Positions 35,574 to 46,582 of a DNA stretch of 64,000 nt are shown here, one piece after another; the stretch's first letter is position 1, and each line of letters begins with the position of its first letter. The translations under genes were made by a program, and so were the position numbers. Below the pieces are notes generated by a model. The model was not told the origin of the DNA. It saw nothing but the letters and a program-made list of their open reading frames with translations, and made no database searches. The DNA is from Aquilaria yunnanensis (taxonomy: Eukaryota > Streptophyta > Magnoliopsida > Malvales > Thymelaeaceae): assembly GCA_039654915.1 (NCBI GenBank), contig JBDJPA010000012.1:744001-808000 (forward strand). Direction: 5' to 3'.

Positions 35574-38164
35574 GAGTGAAGGATTATGATGAATTTTAAG
35601 TTGGAGAAATAAAAGGATAAGTTAGTTACGGCATTTTGTCAGCAATGAACTGAACTATGTCAGAACTTCCGTTTCATTTCCAAAATTCCATCCATTCATG
35701 TTGCCACTCGTTGCTCGACTATTAAACACTTTGATGGCCATGAACCACAACAGCATCACCTTGCCAATCTTCCCTTTAAATGCTCATTCTCCTCTACAAA
35801 CTTAATGACAAGTTGGAGATTAATAAACACATTACCAGCATGTGGCAACGTGTGGTTCGTTTTCGGGAGTCGCCACCAATCTGTTTATGTTTAGGTCGAT
35901 TGGTTACCTAAAATATGGTCTGCGAGAGTTCGGGGGTTCGGGAGTACGGTTACGTTAAAAAAACTTTGTTAAAACGCCCAAAAATTGGTACCTTAGTTGA
36001 TTTTAATTTTGTTTCACTTTGCTTTTAAATAAATTTCAGTTAATTTTCAATCTAGAATTTTTAACTGAATTAATCGGATGTGGATTTTTGGTAATTAATT
36101 TATATAGAATTTTATACTTTCGAACCATGGACTCTGCCGAGTCATTTGGACACGGAAGATTTGATTCCGAACCATGGACTCTGCCGAGTCATTTGGACAC
36201 GGAATTTGGTGAAATTTTAAACAATTTTATCCATATTATGAATATGGATTTTATCTTTATATTTATTTAATTTATTTAGTTAAAAAAAAGTTAATATTTT
36301 CCAAACCGTAGATCCTGCCGGATCATCCAAATATGGAAATTACTTTAATTAATTGTTAGTTATATAATTATTATTTTTATGGAATTTATTATTACTAATT
36401 TGTAAGTCTTTTGTTTATGAAAATTTTAGATTTATTAATAATCTAAAAATTTTATTTTTTTTTCTTTATATTTTTTTTTCTTTTCTTTCTTTCTTTTCTT
36501 TTTTTTTTATCTTTTCTTATCTTTCTTATCTTTTTCTTATCTTTCTTTTAGTTTTTTTTTAGTGAAAGTTATTTATTATTTAAATAATTATTCAATTTAT
36601 AAAAGAAAAATAATTTTATTTAATAAAATATTTAATATCAAGAAATTTTTTTAAGAAAATTTGAAGAGTTGACATTTATTCTGTTGGTTTGATAACCAAA
36701 AAGTAATTATTTAACCAAGATTTATTTAACAAATAAACCAAAAAATTATACATATATTTCAAAAATAAAAGAAAAGTCTTAGTATGTTATCTGATAAAAA
36801 GTGAACAAAAAGTAATTATTTAATCAAAATTTTATTTATTTAATAAAAGAAACAAAAAATTTATATATATAAAAAAAGTTTTAATATTTTGTTTGTTTTT
36901 GTTTTTTTAAAAAAAAGGATTAACCAGAAATAATTATTTAATTAAGAAAACCAAAACATTTATATGTATATTTTAAACAAAAAGAAAAAGTCTTAATATT
37001 TATTTAATTTGTTTTGAGTAAAAGATTAACTAAATAGTAATTATTTTAATTAAAATTTTATGTATATTAAAAAAAACCACAAATTTATATGTATATTTTA
37101 AAATAAAAGAAAAATCTTAATATTTTATTTTTGATTTTTTTTAATAAAAAGAATTAATCAAAAGTGATTATTTAAGAAAAGAAACTAAAATTTTATGTGT
37201 ATAAAAGTTTTGATATTTATTTGTTTTGTTTTTGATAGAAATTTAACCAAAAGTGATTATTTAAAAATTTACATGTATATAAAAATCTTGATATTTATTT
37301 GTTATTTTTATATTCTTTTTGTTTGATGAAAGATTTTTTTAAATAATTTTAATTTATATCTCTGAAAATATATCTAATTAATAAGTCTAAAATATTTAAG
37401 AGAAATTCAATTCACTTTTTTTATTATTTATTTTTTATTATTTTTGACTAAGATTTTTATAAAGGAAACAAAAAGTTATATCTTTTCATTATTTTGAAAG
37501 AAATAAGTAAAAATATTACTGAATAAAATATTAACTCAAAATTTTTAGTCTTTTTATTCTTTTTATTAATAAAGAAAACTAAAAAATTATATTTTATTAA
37601 ATAATTAATATATTAGTCCAAAGTGTTTATTTTTAATAAAGAAAAATTTATTTATATACTTTATTAAAAAATATTTCCAAGCCATGGATCCTGGCGGATC
37701 ATTTGGTCATGGAGTTTTAATTTTTGTTAAATTTTAATTATTTAATTAATTATAATTATTTTAATTATAATTTTATTGGATTTTTCTTGAATTTTAAATT
37801 TTAAATATCATTATTTTAAAAAATGTTTTAAAAAAAAGAAGTTGATTTGTATATTTTTAGTACTATTTAATCATGCTTGTTTATTAATTTTAACAAAAAG
37901 GAATAAAAAGTTAACTTTGTTATCTTTAAAGAAATAATAAAAACATGTATTCCAAAATAAAAATAATTAGTTTTTTTTTAAATGATTTTTATTAGCTTTA
38001 ATAATTAATTATAAAAGAATCTTCTTTTAGGTTTTATTTATTTATTTATGGGTAAGGGTGAATTAAATGAAATAAATCAAATAACGGAAAAATTAATAAT
38101 AATAAAGTGGGGTTTTTTGGCCATCCACTTTAAAAATAAATAATAATAAAGGTTAGTTAAGTTA

Positions 38165-38600
38165 ATTAAATTAATTAACAACAATAATAAAAGTTAGCCA
38201 AGTTTAATTAAATTAATTAATTAACAACAATAAAAAGTTAGCCAAGTTTAATTAAATTAATTAATTAACAACAATAATAAAAGTTAGCCAAGTTTAATTA
38301 AATTAATTAATTAACAACAATAATAAAAGTTGGCCAAGTTTAATTAAAGTATAAGTTAGCCAAGTTTAATTAAATTAATTAATTAACAACAATAATAAAA
38401 GTTAGCCAAGTTTAATTAAATTAAAAGTTAGCCAAGTTTAATTAAATTAATTAATTAACAACAATAAAAAGTTAGCCAACTTTAATTAAATTAATTAATT
38501 AACAACAATAATAAAAGTTAGTCAATTTTAATTAAATTAAAAGTTAGCCAAGTTTAATTAAATTAATTAATTAACAACAATAAAAAGTTAGCAAAGTTAG
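38165..38600. repeat. Tandem array of 44-46-bp units inside the giant LTR
   Basis: Ten spacings between successive gttagccaag-type phrases read 44, 46, 46, 26, 46, 26, 44, 46, 26 and 44 bp: full units of 44-46 bp mixed with a 26-bp short form that lacks the acaacaataat part. Continues to about 38830 as looser aataataaggttagt repeats. Confidence 0.88.
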
Positions 38601-38995
38601 TAAAGTTAGATGTTAATAACAATAAAAATAAAAGTTAGTAAGTTAGTTGAGGTAACAATAATAAGGTTAGTAGGTTAGTCATAATAATAATAATAATAAG
38701 GTTAGTCATAATAATAATAAGGTTAGTAAGTTAGTTATAATAATAAATAATAATAAGGTTAGTCATAATAATAATAAGGTTAGTAAGTTAGTTATAATAA
38801 TAACAATAAAAAGAAGGGTTAGTAATAATAACAATAATAAACAAATAAATAAACAAGTAAAAATTAAAAGGGAATCAATTCTGCGAGAACAAAATAAAAA
38901 GTCAGTGACTAAAGTGAAAGAAATTGAAAAGATGATGGGTGAAACAAGGGTTTACCCTTTTAAAATTAAAATTTGAATTCTCAGGAAAGAAACAG

Positions 38996-39330
38996 AGCAC
39001 GACGCGTCGCGGGGGGGGCGTGACGACGGGGCGGTAGCGCGACCGGGGGCAGGGGGGGACGGTGGCGACGGCGGCACGGGACGGCAGGGCGCGGCGGCGC
39101 AGGACGGCAGGAGCGACGGCGGCGTGGGGAGGAGCGACGGCGGTGGAGGAAGGAGAAAGAAAAAAAAGATGACGGCGGGGAAGAGTGACGGTCGACGGCG
39201 TAACGGCGTGGGGACGGCGCGACGGCAGCGTGGGGGAGCGACAGGCGGCGGCGGGACGGCGTGGAGCGACGGGCAGCGAAGGAGAAGGAAGAAAGAGAAA
39301 GAAAACGGAGGAAGAAGATGGTCTATACGT
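38996..39330. other. GC-rich, purine-biased segment of the giant LTR
   Basis: A sharp switch from AT-rich repeats to GACGGCGG-rich sequence, with G far above C on the plus strand. It gives Arg/Gly-rich open frames with no protein signature. In the related LTR a similar GC-rich patch lies at about 32640-33420, so it is a family trait and not a host gene. Confidence 0.55.
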
Positions 39331-40374
39331 CAGAAGAGAAACTTTTGGGGCTTTCTGGGAAAAGGAAAGAGGGCCAGGGACTAAGTCTGTAATTTTTCTT
39401 TTTTTCTAAAACGGAGCTCTAAGCTTTCTGTCTATTTTTTTCTGTTTTTCTCTGTGTTAACACACAGATTTGGACCCCTATTTGGTAAAATGACAGTTTC
39501 AGTCCTTTACGTCTCTCAGACTCTGGATAAGTTTCTGAAGCTTCTGATTTTGACAATTTTGTCGTTTTCTGTTAATTGGGCCAGAACAGTTACGCTGGCC
39601 CCAAATTGATGTGACAAACTACCAAATGCTCCTGGAACTTTCAGATTTTGTCAATTTTTCCCGAAACTTCTCAATTTTGTCATTTTTACCTCAAACTTTT
39701 TAATTTTGTCATTTTTATGGAGTTTTCTTTTTTTCTTTCAAACATACACATATACACACATATATCATTTTAAATCAAATCTTCACAAAACAAAACAAAA
39801 AAATATATTTTAAACTAATTAACTTAATTAAAATTTTTCAGTAATAATAATAATAATAAAATATATTATTATTTATTATTATTTTTTTTAATTAATTTTT
39901 TTTTAGTTTAATTTTTTTTTAATGGTCGGACGAAATTGGGTGTCAACACAGCATAAGTTCAATTTTCAAATTTAGGAATCATAAAACCTAGCTGGGTAGG
40001 GATGAAGAACGAACAATCAGCCCGAAGTCAACTTGATTTAAGGTTTGTTTGTGGCTGATCATGATTGTTATCAAGCTAAGTTAAATCAAAATTTCAAGTT
40101 CAATTTACATTTTTTTTTAAAAAAAATCAAGCCATTTATTACTCAGTTTGGTTTTAACCTTTTCCATTGTTTTAAATGATTAACTTGAGTTCCATCAATT
40201 TAAAACTTACATAACTCGTTCGCATACTTTTTAATCAAAACATAGATTAAACATCAAGCTTGATACATATTTTAAGTCAAACATAATACAACCGATTGCT
40301 TAATTCGTATAAGCTCAATTTTAGCTTCCCATTGAGTACTTTAGGCTAAGTGAGCAGAAGCTAAAAGATAGGGG

Positions 40375-40600
40375 TAAAATGGGACCTCTTGCACTTGGAA
40401 ATTAAAGAAAGACCTAACTCCATAATTCACCCTAAACTTTGATAAATTAGACACATAGCCCCTTCAACTATAACTTAAGATAACTTAGCCCTCAAACTTT
40501 GTAAAATGGGACACATAAGCCCTTTAGCCTATGTTAATCATTCACATGACTAATTTTCCATCACAACGGTGACAATAATGTTAGTTTTTACTTATTTTAA
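40375..40600. repeat. Truncated arm of the 40666-41195 MITE family
   Basis: The phrases CATAATTCACCCTAAACTTT, TTCAACTATAACTTA and AAACTTTGTAAAATGGGACA match the left arm of the element at 40666-41195. Only one arm was recognised. Confidence 0.55.
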
Positions 40601-40665
40601 GGCTCAATTAAAATGAAAAGTAAACATAGGGACCAAGTTAGTGTTTTTAGAGGCCACAATAATAA

Positions 40666-41195
40666 GGCCTAAATCCACAATTCACCTCTCAACTTTGCTG
40701 CCTCGGACATTTAACCTCTTCAACTATGACTCCGTGTAACTCGACCCATAAACTTTGTAAACTGGGACACGTAACCCCCTCTAAGTGATGAATTTTTTTT
40801 TTATTTTTAGCGGCTTAAATGACAATAATTTTGAACAATGAGGTTGAACGTAGCATTTTAGCAATTGTTGTTTGACAGCTCATTTTCCTCTGTAGTTTTA
40901 ATTAGCATACTGATGATACTCCCAATTTTCCAGGGAACTCCCTGATCTCCTATATGTGAAGCTACGAAGGAAGACAACCTTTCAAACAATAATATGCTAA
41001 AATTCTAAGTTTGGGTGCCTTGTTCAATGTTATTGTAATATAAGTCCCTTGGAAACCAAAAAGAACATTTTCATTAGATGGAAGGGATTATGTGTACCAG
41101 TTCATAAAGTTTGGGGGCTGAGTTGTCCTGAGTCATAGTTGAAGAGTTAAGTGTCTGAGTCAACAAAGTTGGGGGATGATTTATGGATTTAGGTC
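40666..41195. mobile_element. Mutator-like MITE, 530 bp, perfect 9-bp duplication
   Basis: Inverted arms of about 118 bp: left GGCCTAAATCCACAATTCAC, right (reverse complement) GACCTAAATCCATAAATCAT. A perfect target duplication CAATAATAA (40657-40665 and 41196-41204). Non-coding. Confidence 0.88.
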
Positions 41196-41204
41196 CAATA
41201 ATAA

Positions 41205-42628
41205 TGAGTTTTTGGTAAAGTAAGGTTGCGGATGAAATTGACTCCATAGCACTCCTTTACTATTTTTGCCTTGATCAACTGTCTCTTCCTCTTGTCATTC
41301 ATTCTCATTCTCCAACCCTTTCTCTACATTCTTAGCTGTAAAAAATTTATTCTTCACCTATCAATTCAAGAGCTTCATTTCTTTGTGTCATCAACCCGCC
41401 TAATCCTCTGCTTGAAATGGCCACAATCCAATGCCATGCACCAAATTCCCAATTGACATTGGCCTAGAAAATGAGGAAAACCTAATTCTTGGGAGCAGAA
41501 ATGGTACCAGTTCTCAAATTTCATTGAGCATAACTTCTTGTGATGGACCTTTTTGCTCCTCCTTGGATAAAGGTGACATTTTTAAATGAGATAGTTAATT
41601 TGGAAATAAGAATGTGATCAGGTAGAATCGTAGCAATCTAGGAATTAAAATATTGGGTTTTGTGTAGGGTTCTTGATGATTTTGATTACACCCTCAAAGC
41701 AAGTTTATGTAGTAATCTTATATTTGGCCATGGCAATTAAAGAATGGCACTTTTATTTTTTCACTAAATTTCCCAAGCATTAAAAGCCAAAAAAAGAAAG
41801 ATGCATATTGATAGGATCAAAAATTCCCTTTAGTCTTTTGTCAAAAAAGTTGGGGTTTATAAAGCTAAAATAACAAGTTAGAGATTTCACCTAGTAGTTA
41901 AACGGGCTCAACTCTATTGTTGTCACAAATAAATGATGGCGTCTTTGTTCAAGGAAGAGTAAGAATGTCCGCCGAAGAAAAGCTTTGTTGAAAGCATTTA
42001 TGGTACATCGGTAGTGATAAATATCACGGTATACTGTAGATATGTGGTACTCAGTACAAATATTTTTACATTTTATCATTTTACTGTATAGTATATCACA
42101 GTATTTTACAGTATACCGTATATCGCTTGCTTTTTTATATGTATTTTGTTAAAAAACCACGGTATACCACAAAATACCGTGTGGTATGTGTCACGGTATT
42201 TTATTTTTTGTAATTATTTTTTTTTTCATTTTACATAAAAATATCATAAATATATAAAATATTAAAATATAAATAATACACATATCATAAAATAAACATT
42301 TTATTTTATTTTTTTGTTACTTTTCTTAATTAATATAGCAATTTAATGGAAGATAGCAGCTTGAAGGTCCCTGTGGTGTTGAACAATATCTCCCAATTGG
42401 ATTTCTAATGTATGCTACCCCAATTGAATATCTTCTATCATATATATTTTATTTATATTTGTCAAATTATGATGAGAAAAATTTGAATACATATAAAATG
42501 TGTAAAAATAAATTATTAAACAAATTTTGTCATCTTAAAAAAATATTCTAACATTTATTTTTTTGTAAAAACGGTAATGATATGCGGCGCAGTATATCAT
42601 GTGGTATATCTTTAAAAATTCAGGGTGT
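41205..42628. other. Spacer with a cggtatacc-rich repeat relic
   Basis: No gene. From about 42003 to the next MITE the sequence is full of GGTATAC, CGGTAT and TATATCAC words on both strands (for example 42025-42125, 42155-42200, 42590-42636) and resumes after 43337 (ggtatacctagcag). This looks like an old palindrome-rich element into which the hAT MITE inserted. Confidence 0.45.
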
Positions 42629-42636
42629 GGTATACC

Positions 42637-43337
42637 TAGGGGTGAAATTAAAACCCGCAACCCGAATTCCGACTCGAATCCGATCCGAAAAAAGCGGGTT
42701 AGGGTCGGTTTTTTTAGAGGAAAATGTGTATTTGAACCCGACCCGGCCCAACCCGATTGGTTGCTGCCGACAGCAATTTCAGTTCGGGTGAAACCCGACT
42801 AACCCGACTACTTGCCCTTTACTCTAGGCCCAGCCCACCTCCTTCCTCTGCCTAGCCTAACGCAACCCAATCCCCCAAGCCAAAGCCCAACTTAATTTAC
42901 TAATTACTACTAGCCTCGTCCGTTTTTCCTTTTCGCAGAATCGCAACCTAATTGCTTCCTGCTCGGTGTTCTTCAGTTCTTCGGTCCTTCTCCTTCCTCG
43001 GTTCCTCCTTGGCAATTCGCATTGTAGCGGCGCCATGTAACAACTTCAAACTTAGATTTGGTCTATTTATATGTTTTTGTATGTTACATGTTTGTTGAAT
43101 ATTTGCTTAAATTTTTTTTGTTGCAAGTAATTTTTTTTTTCATTCTAGGTGATTCCGCAGCTGTAAAATAAATCGGGTTAACTCGATTATATTCATCCTA
43201 ACCCGACTTTTTCGGGTTCGGGTCGATTTTTTGGAATAGTCGGGTCGGGTTCGGTTAACATATTTAGGAAAGAAGTATGCATAATTTGGGTCAGGTTTAA
43301 CCCGAATCCGAAATTTTTGACCCGACTTTCACCCCTA
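42637..43337. mobile_element. hAT-type MITE, 701 bp, perfect 8-bp duplication
   Basis: Ends TAGGGGTGAAA and TTTCACCCCTA form an 11-bp perfect inverted repeat. The target duplication GGTATACC is perfect (42629-42636 and 43338-43345). The outer 100-200 bp on each side are rich in AACCCG and CGGGTT words, which pair across the element. The middle (42830-43040) is less repetitive and resembles in style the CCCAGCCCA and CCTCCTCGG sequence near 58200-58420. Confidence 0.9.
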
Positions 43338-43383
43338 GGTATACCTAGCAGTAATAATATTTAACACGTTGGGAGCATTTATA

Positions 43384-43630
43384 TCTTCTAGAAAATAAGG
43401 AAAACATCAAATTGGTCCATAAATTCACTTTTCTTGTCATTTGAGTACTAGAATAAGCAAAACAAACAGTGCTCTGACTGAAAATTAGTCACGTGACTGA
43501 TTCACGTCGGACGAGGGGTTTAGTGTCCTACTTTACAAAATTTAAGGGCTGAGTGGTCTGGGGTCGTAGTTTGAGGGGTTATGTATTCGAGTCACCAAAG
43601 TTGTGGGGTGAATTATGTATTACGGCCTTA
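43384..43630. repeat. Truncated right arm of the 40666-41195 MITE family
   Basis: Phrases TACTTTACAAAATTTAAGGG, GTTTGAGGGGTTATGTATTC and CACCAAAGTTGTGGGGTGAA match the right arm of the element at 40666-41195. A left arm is suggested only weakly near 43410. Confidence 0.5.
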
Positions 43631-43670
43631 AAGAAAAGGTTCTCACGTGAGCATCACTGTAAAGAAAACC

Positions 43671-43715
43671 CTCTATATATTCCCCTACAAGCTCAGAGGC
43701 TTTTTAGTTTTTAGG
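43671..43715 (+). promoter_or_regulatory. TATA box and telo-box-like promoter motif
   Basis: CTCTATATATTCCCC (about 43671-43685) is followed about 30 nt later by TTTTAGGGTTTGCTCGC. TAGGGTTT is the reverse of the telo-box AAACCCTA common near transcription starts of translation-related plant genes. No convincing coding gene follows, so this may be a detached promoter. Confidence 0.35.
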
Positions 43716-43846
43716 GTTTGCTCGCTCATTGGTTTCCGGCGGCCAAGTTTTCATATTTCCGCTAAATTGAGAAAAAATCTTGGAACTTCACTGACTGGCG
43801 ACAAAGGGCGAAGGCAAATGGGGGAGAGCGTGGTTCGAACGAATCG

Positions 43847-44005
43847 ATGGCTCTGAAATGCCTGAAGGTTTTCTTCAGGTTCCCCTGCCATTGTACGAGC
43901 CCTGAAATCAAATTCTTCTATGGCATCATAGTACGGGTTTGGTGCCCATCTGATGGACCTGTTTGGGATCCGAGAAAATTTTCGCCTCCATCGACTGAAA
44001 CTTAG
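43847..44005 (+). CDS. Small unrecognised frame, 52 aa, after a promoter-like stretch
   Basis: Begins MALKCLKVFFRFPCHC and ends at a stop at 44003. It is Phe/Cys/Pro-rich with no known family. It lies downstream of the TATA/telo-box motif and after a shorter upstream frame of 12 codons. It could be a pseudogene remnant or a non-coding transcript. Confidence 0.18.
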   Translation: MALKCLKVFFRFPCHCTSPEIKFFYGIIVRVWCPSDGPVWDPRKFSPPSTET

Positions 44006-44386
44006 TATCGCTTCCTTCTTGGTTCATCAGATTCCTCTATCACAAACCCGCCTCCAAACGCCATTACATTTTCAATTTCTCCCCTTTTTGTTAATCATTT
44101 TGGTTCGTGTCAAATGTACAATCTGTTTTGGTAATACATCCAACTGTTATCTTTATGTGCTAAATTTCTTTTCTTCATTACCATAACAGAAGTATATCTC
44201 TGAGCAAGGGCAATAATCTGGGAGATTTTACTTTTACCATATGTGGGAAGATGGTACCAAGTCGCATATGATTTGGGTATTTGATGAATTGAAATGTAAA
44301 AGCGAAGATCTCAGCTGTTCGTGGACCAAGCCAGAGCAGTTGGTTTTATTAATAATTAAGACGACAACAGGGACAAGAACAGACTT

Positions 44387-45751
44387 TTAAAGTGACCCCC
44401 CCAAGGCTGAATTTGGTGATAAATCTATTTTCTCTTCACTAACAAACTCACCTGTTTCTAAGACCCAGCTTTCAATCATTGCCTGAGAATTTACTGCCTG
44501 ATCAGCAGGCAAAAGATGGCCAGCACCCAAGACCACAACATGGCTCAGGCTTCCCCATTTCTGCACATACCCAGCTAGCTCTCCATTCACTTTCCAAATC
44601 TTCCTGTCAGTCATCAAGAAACTCTCAAGCCCTTCCCACTTCATTGTCTTAACCCATGCTTCCGTCGACACAATTCCATCCCTTAGATCATGCTGTCCTT
44701 GGTACAGCAACACCTTGCTGTTCTTCACCAGGAACTCCACCTTGTGCTTCACACTCTTCATCACATCTTCATGCAATGCAGCCCCAACCGTGTCGCTGCA
44801 TTCCTCATAAACCAACGATTGGTTCACCCCCAATACCACCTTCACCTCCGCCGTGTTCATGAGCTTGGTCACCAGTCTTGTCTGGTAAGGCTTCTTCTTT
44901 GAGAAGTCATACAATGTGGCCAAACCTGTCATCTTTTGCAACATCCTCAACACCTCGTTTCTGGCATCTGTTGCTTCACTCCACTTTCCCATCTTCACCA
45001 ACTTGACAGCCTCTCTTTGTGCAGCTTCTAGCTCACTTCTTTGCTTCTCATTGATCAAACCAGAATAGTAAGCATTAACAGCATGAGTAGCGACCTGAAT
45101 TGCAGGGTCAGTTAGTCCATCTCCAATGGCAACACCTTCCAAATTCACCCTCTTCGAAAGCGGCAATTTCCGGTTCTTCAACAAAATATAATACCCAATT
45201 GAAGGAACATACTTTCCAGCATAGCTTTCACCTGTGATATAAATGGGACGATCCTTAAAAGAAGGATCTAGCGAGATAAACCCTCTGATTGCAACAAAAA
45301 GGTGCTTGGCCACCGAATGTTGATCTCTCGGAATTTCTTCAGGAACTGCAGCTATGCTGAATCCGCTTCCTATAGGGTTATCAAGAAAAAGAAGCCCAAA
45401 CAAGCGGTTCCAAGAGCCTGAATTCGGTATAAGAGACAAGCGTTCGACGTTTTGCCCCTGAGCAGAAACGACAAGCCAAGGACCAAGCTCGAAGAAGTTA
45501 CCGGTCATAGAAGAGCATCCAGGCCCACCTTGGAGCCAAATGAGAAGTGGGGTTTCCGAGAGGAGCGAAACGGGGTTCTGGGCTTCGTAGTAAGTATAGA
45601 ACATGGCAGAGCTTGTGCCAGAGCCCACGGGGAGGTAGCCAGATTTCGTCGGGAAGGCCTCATTTGGGAAGATGGGAGCTGAAGAAATACTTCGGAAAAA
45701 GGAGAGGAGGAAGAGAAAGAAGCAAGGGTTGGATGTTGACTTGATCGCCAT
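44387..45751 (-). CDS. SCPL50: Serine carboxypeptidase-like protein, SCPL50 type
   Basis: An intronless 454-aa member of peptidase family S10, an alpha/beta-hydrolase expected in the secretory pathway or vacuole. A hydrophobic signal peptide covers about residues 1-24 (cut likely after SISSA). The catalytic triad is visible: Ser176 in GESYAGK, Asp355 in QGQHDLRDG and His412 in GAGHLLPADQ. The oxyanion/substrate motif GGPGCSS is at 75-81 and the family block DNPIGSGFS at 124-132. Length fits the SCPL50 subgroup, which is also intronless in many plants. The insert between the core halves (about 215-300) is short. Related SCPL proteins act as peptidases or acyltransferases; this subgroup's substrate is not settled. 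The start is the only Met before the signal peptide. It stands alone, with no related neighbour. Confidence 0.95.
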   Translation of the reverse strand: MAIKSTSNPCFFLFLLSFFRSISSAPIFPNEAFPTKSGYLPVGSGTSSAMFYTYYEAQNPVSLLSETPLLIWLQGGPGCSSMTGNFFELGPWLVVSAQGQNVERLSLIPNSGSWNRLFGLLFLDNPIGSGFSIAAVPEEIPRDQHSVAKHLFVAIRGFISLDPSFKDRPIYITGESYAGKYVPSIGYYILLKNRKLPLSKRVNLEGVAIGDGLTDPAIQVATHAVNAYYSGLINEKQRSELEAAQREAVKLVKMGKWSEATDARNEVLRMLQKMTGLATLYDFSKKKPYQTRLVTKLMNTAEVKVVLGVNQSLVYEECSDTVGAALHEDVMKSVKHKVEFLVKNSKVLLYQGQHDLRDGIVSTEAWVKTMKWEGLESFLMTDRKIWKVNGELAGYVQKWGSLSHVVVLGAGHLLPADQAVNSQAMIESWVLETGEFVSEEKIDLSPNSALGGSL

Positions 45752-46580
45752 TGCTGTGAGGAGTGAAGCTCCTGCAGCTAAAATAGTAAGTACTTATTGA
45801 TGTGGTGGCAAATGGCATCGCGACAGCATCTTTTGAGTTGTCGGGTACAAGACAAACATGTGGTGCTGACTCTCACAGAGAAGTCGCAGAATGGCTCTAA
45901 ACCCCTCGAGTTTTCGATGTAAAATCGTTTAGCTACTCATGATTTGAGGCACATGGTAAGATAAAAGCCCATGTCCTGCCACGTTCAAACAAGATCGAAA
46001 CTCATGTTCCTAGTGGCCAACGGATCAAGTCGCCTTTCTTTCTTCTTGCTCGTTTACTGTGTTGTAGTAGTAGTAGTAGTCACTTTTTAATAAAAAATTA
46101 CAGTAATATTTTATGTTTTTTCTGGTAATATTGATACTTTTATTCTCATCATCTGTTTTCTGTAGAAGTTTGCAGCCTTTTCCTTTAGCATCACGCATTT
46201 GTAATAAGACTGCCAGCAATGGAGAGAAGAGTCCTGTCCTGACTTATTTTATACTTGTGTATCTAGAGCACAAGCTTAAAAATGATATTTGCCTAAAAAC
46301 TACTGCTGTTATACTGTTACCATTTGCAATGTGATATCCTCTTTTGTGGGATAACCATAAAGTTTTAACATTTTCCAGTCAAACTTGCAAGGTTCTTAGC
46401 AGATACTATCTCTCACAATATGTGTTTGGATCTAAGAGGTGACGAGGCTGATATTATCTTTGTGCAATTTGTGGGAAAAATGGGAGTTCGAATGACTAAC
46501 TATATATCAACTAGACGAACGAGAAGAGAGACCAAAATATCACTTACAGCGATAAAGTCCCGCCTCTCTCTAGTTTTTAA
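45752..46580. other. SCPL50 upstream region and spacer
   Basis: The SCPL50 promoter should lie here (reading leftward from about 45752), but no clear TATA box was placed. A short GTA microsatellite lies at about 46064-46080. No gene seen. Confidence 0.4.
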
Positions 46581-46582
46581 GA

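Larger units (their letters stand above)
35841..39948. mobile_element. Giant solo LTR, 4.1 kb, perfect 5-bp duplication
   Basis: Starts TGTGGCAACG and ends TTGGGTGTCAACA; the target duplication CAGCA is perfect (35836-35840 and 39949-39953). It shares start, GCCACCAAT block, tandem hairpin-like motif (GACTCTGCCGAGTC at about 36129 and 36178) and end with the LTR at 28768-34097. Inside are a long pyrimidine tract (about 36445-36560), AT-rich sequence, a 44-46-bp tandem array and a GC-rich purine-biased segment near 39000-39330. No coding domain of gag or pol. LTRs of this length are known in the Tat/Ogre group of Ty3/gypsy elements; assignment to that group is inference only. Confidence 0.82.

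Noticed and set aside
39124..39384. Arg/Gly-rich open frames on the plus strand
   Set aside because: They follow from the GACGGCGG-rich block inside the giant LTR; overlapping frames are equally open.
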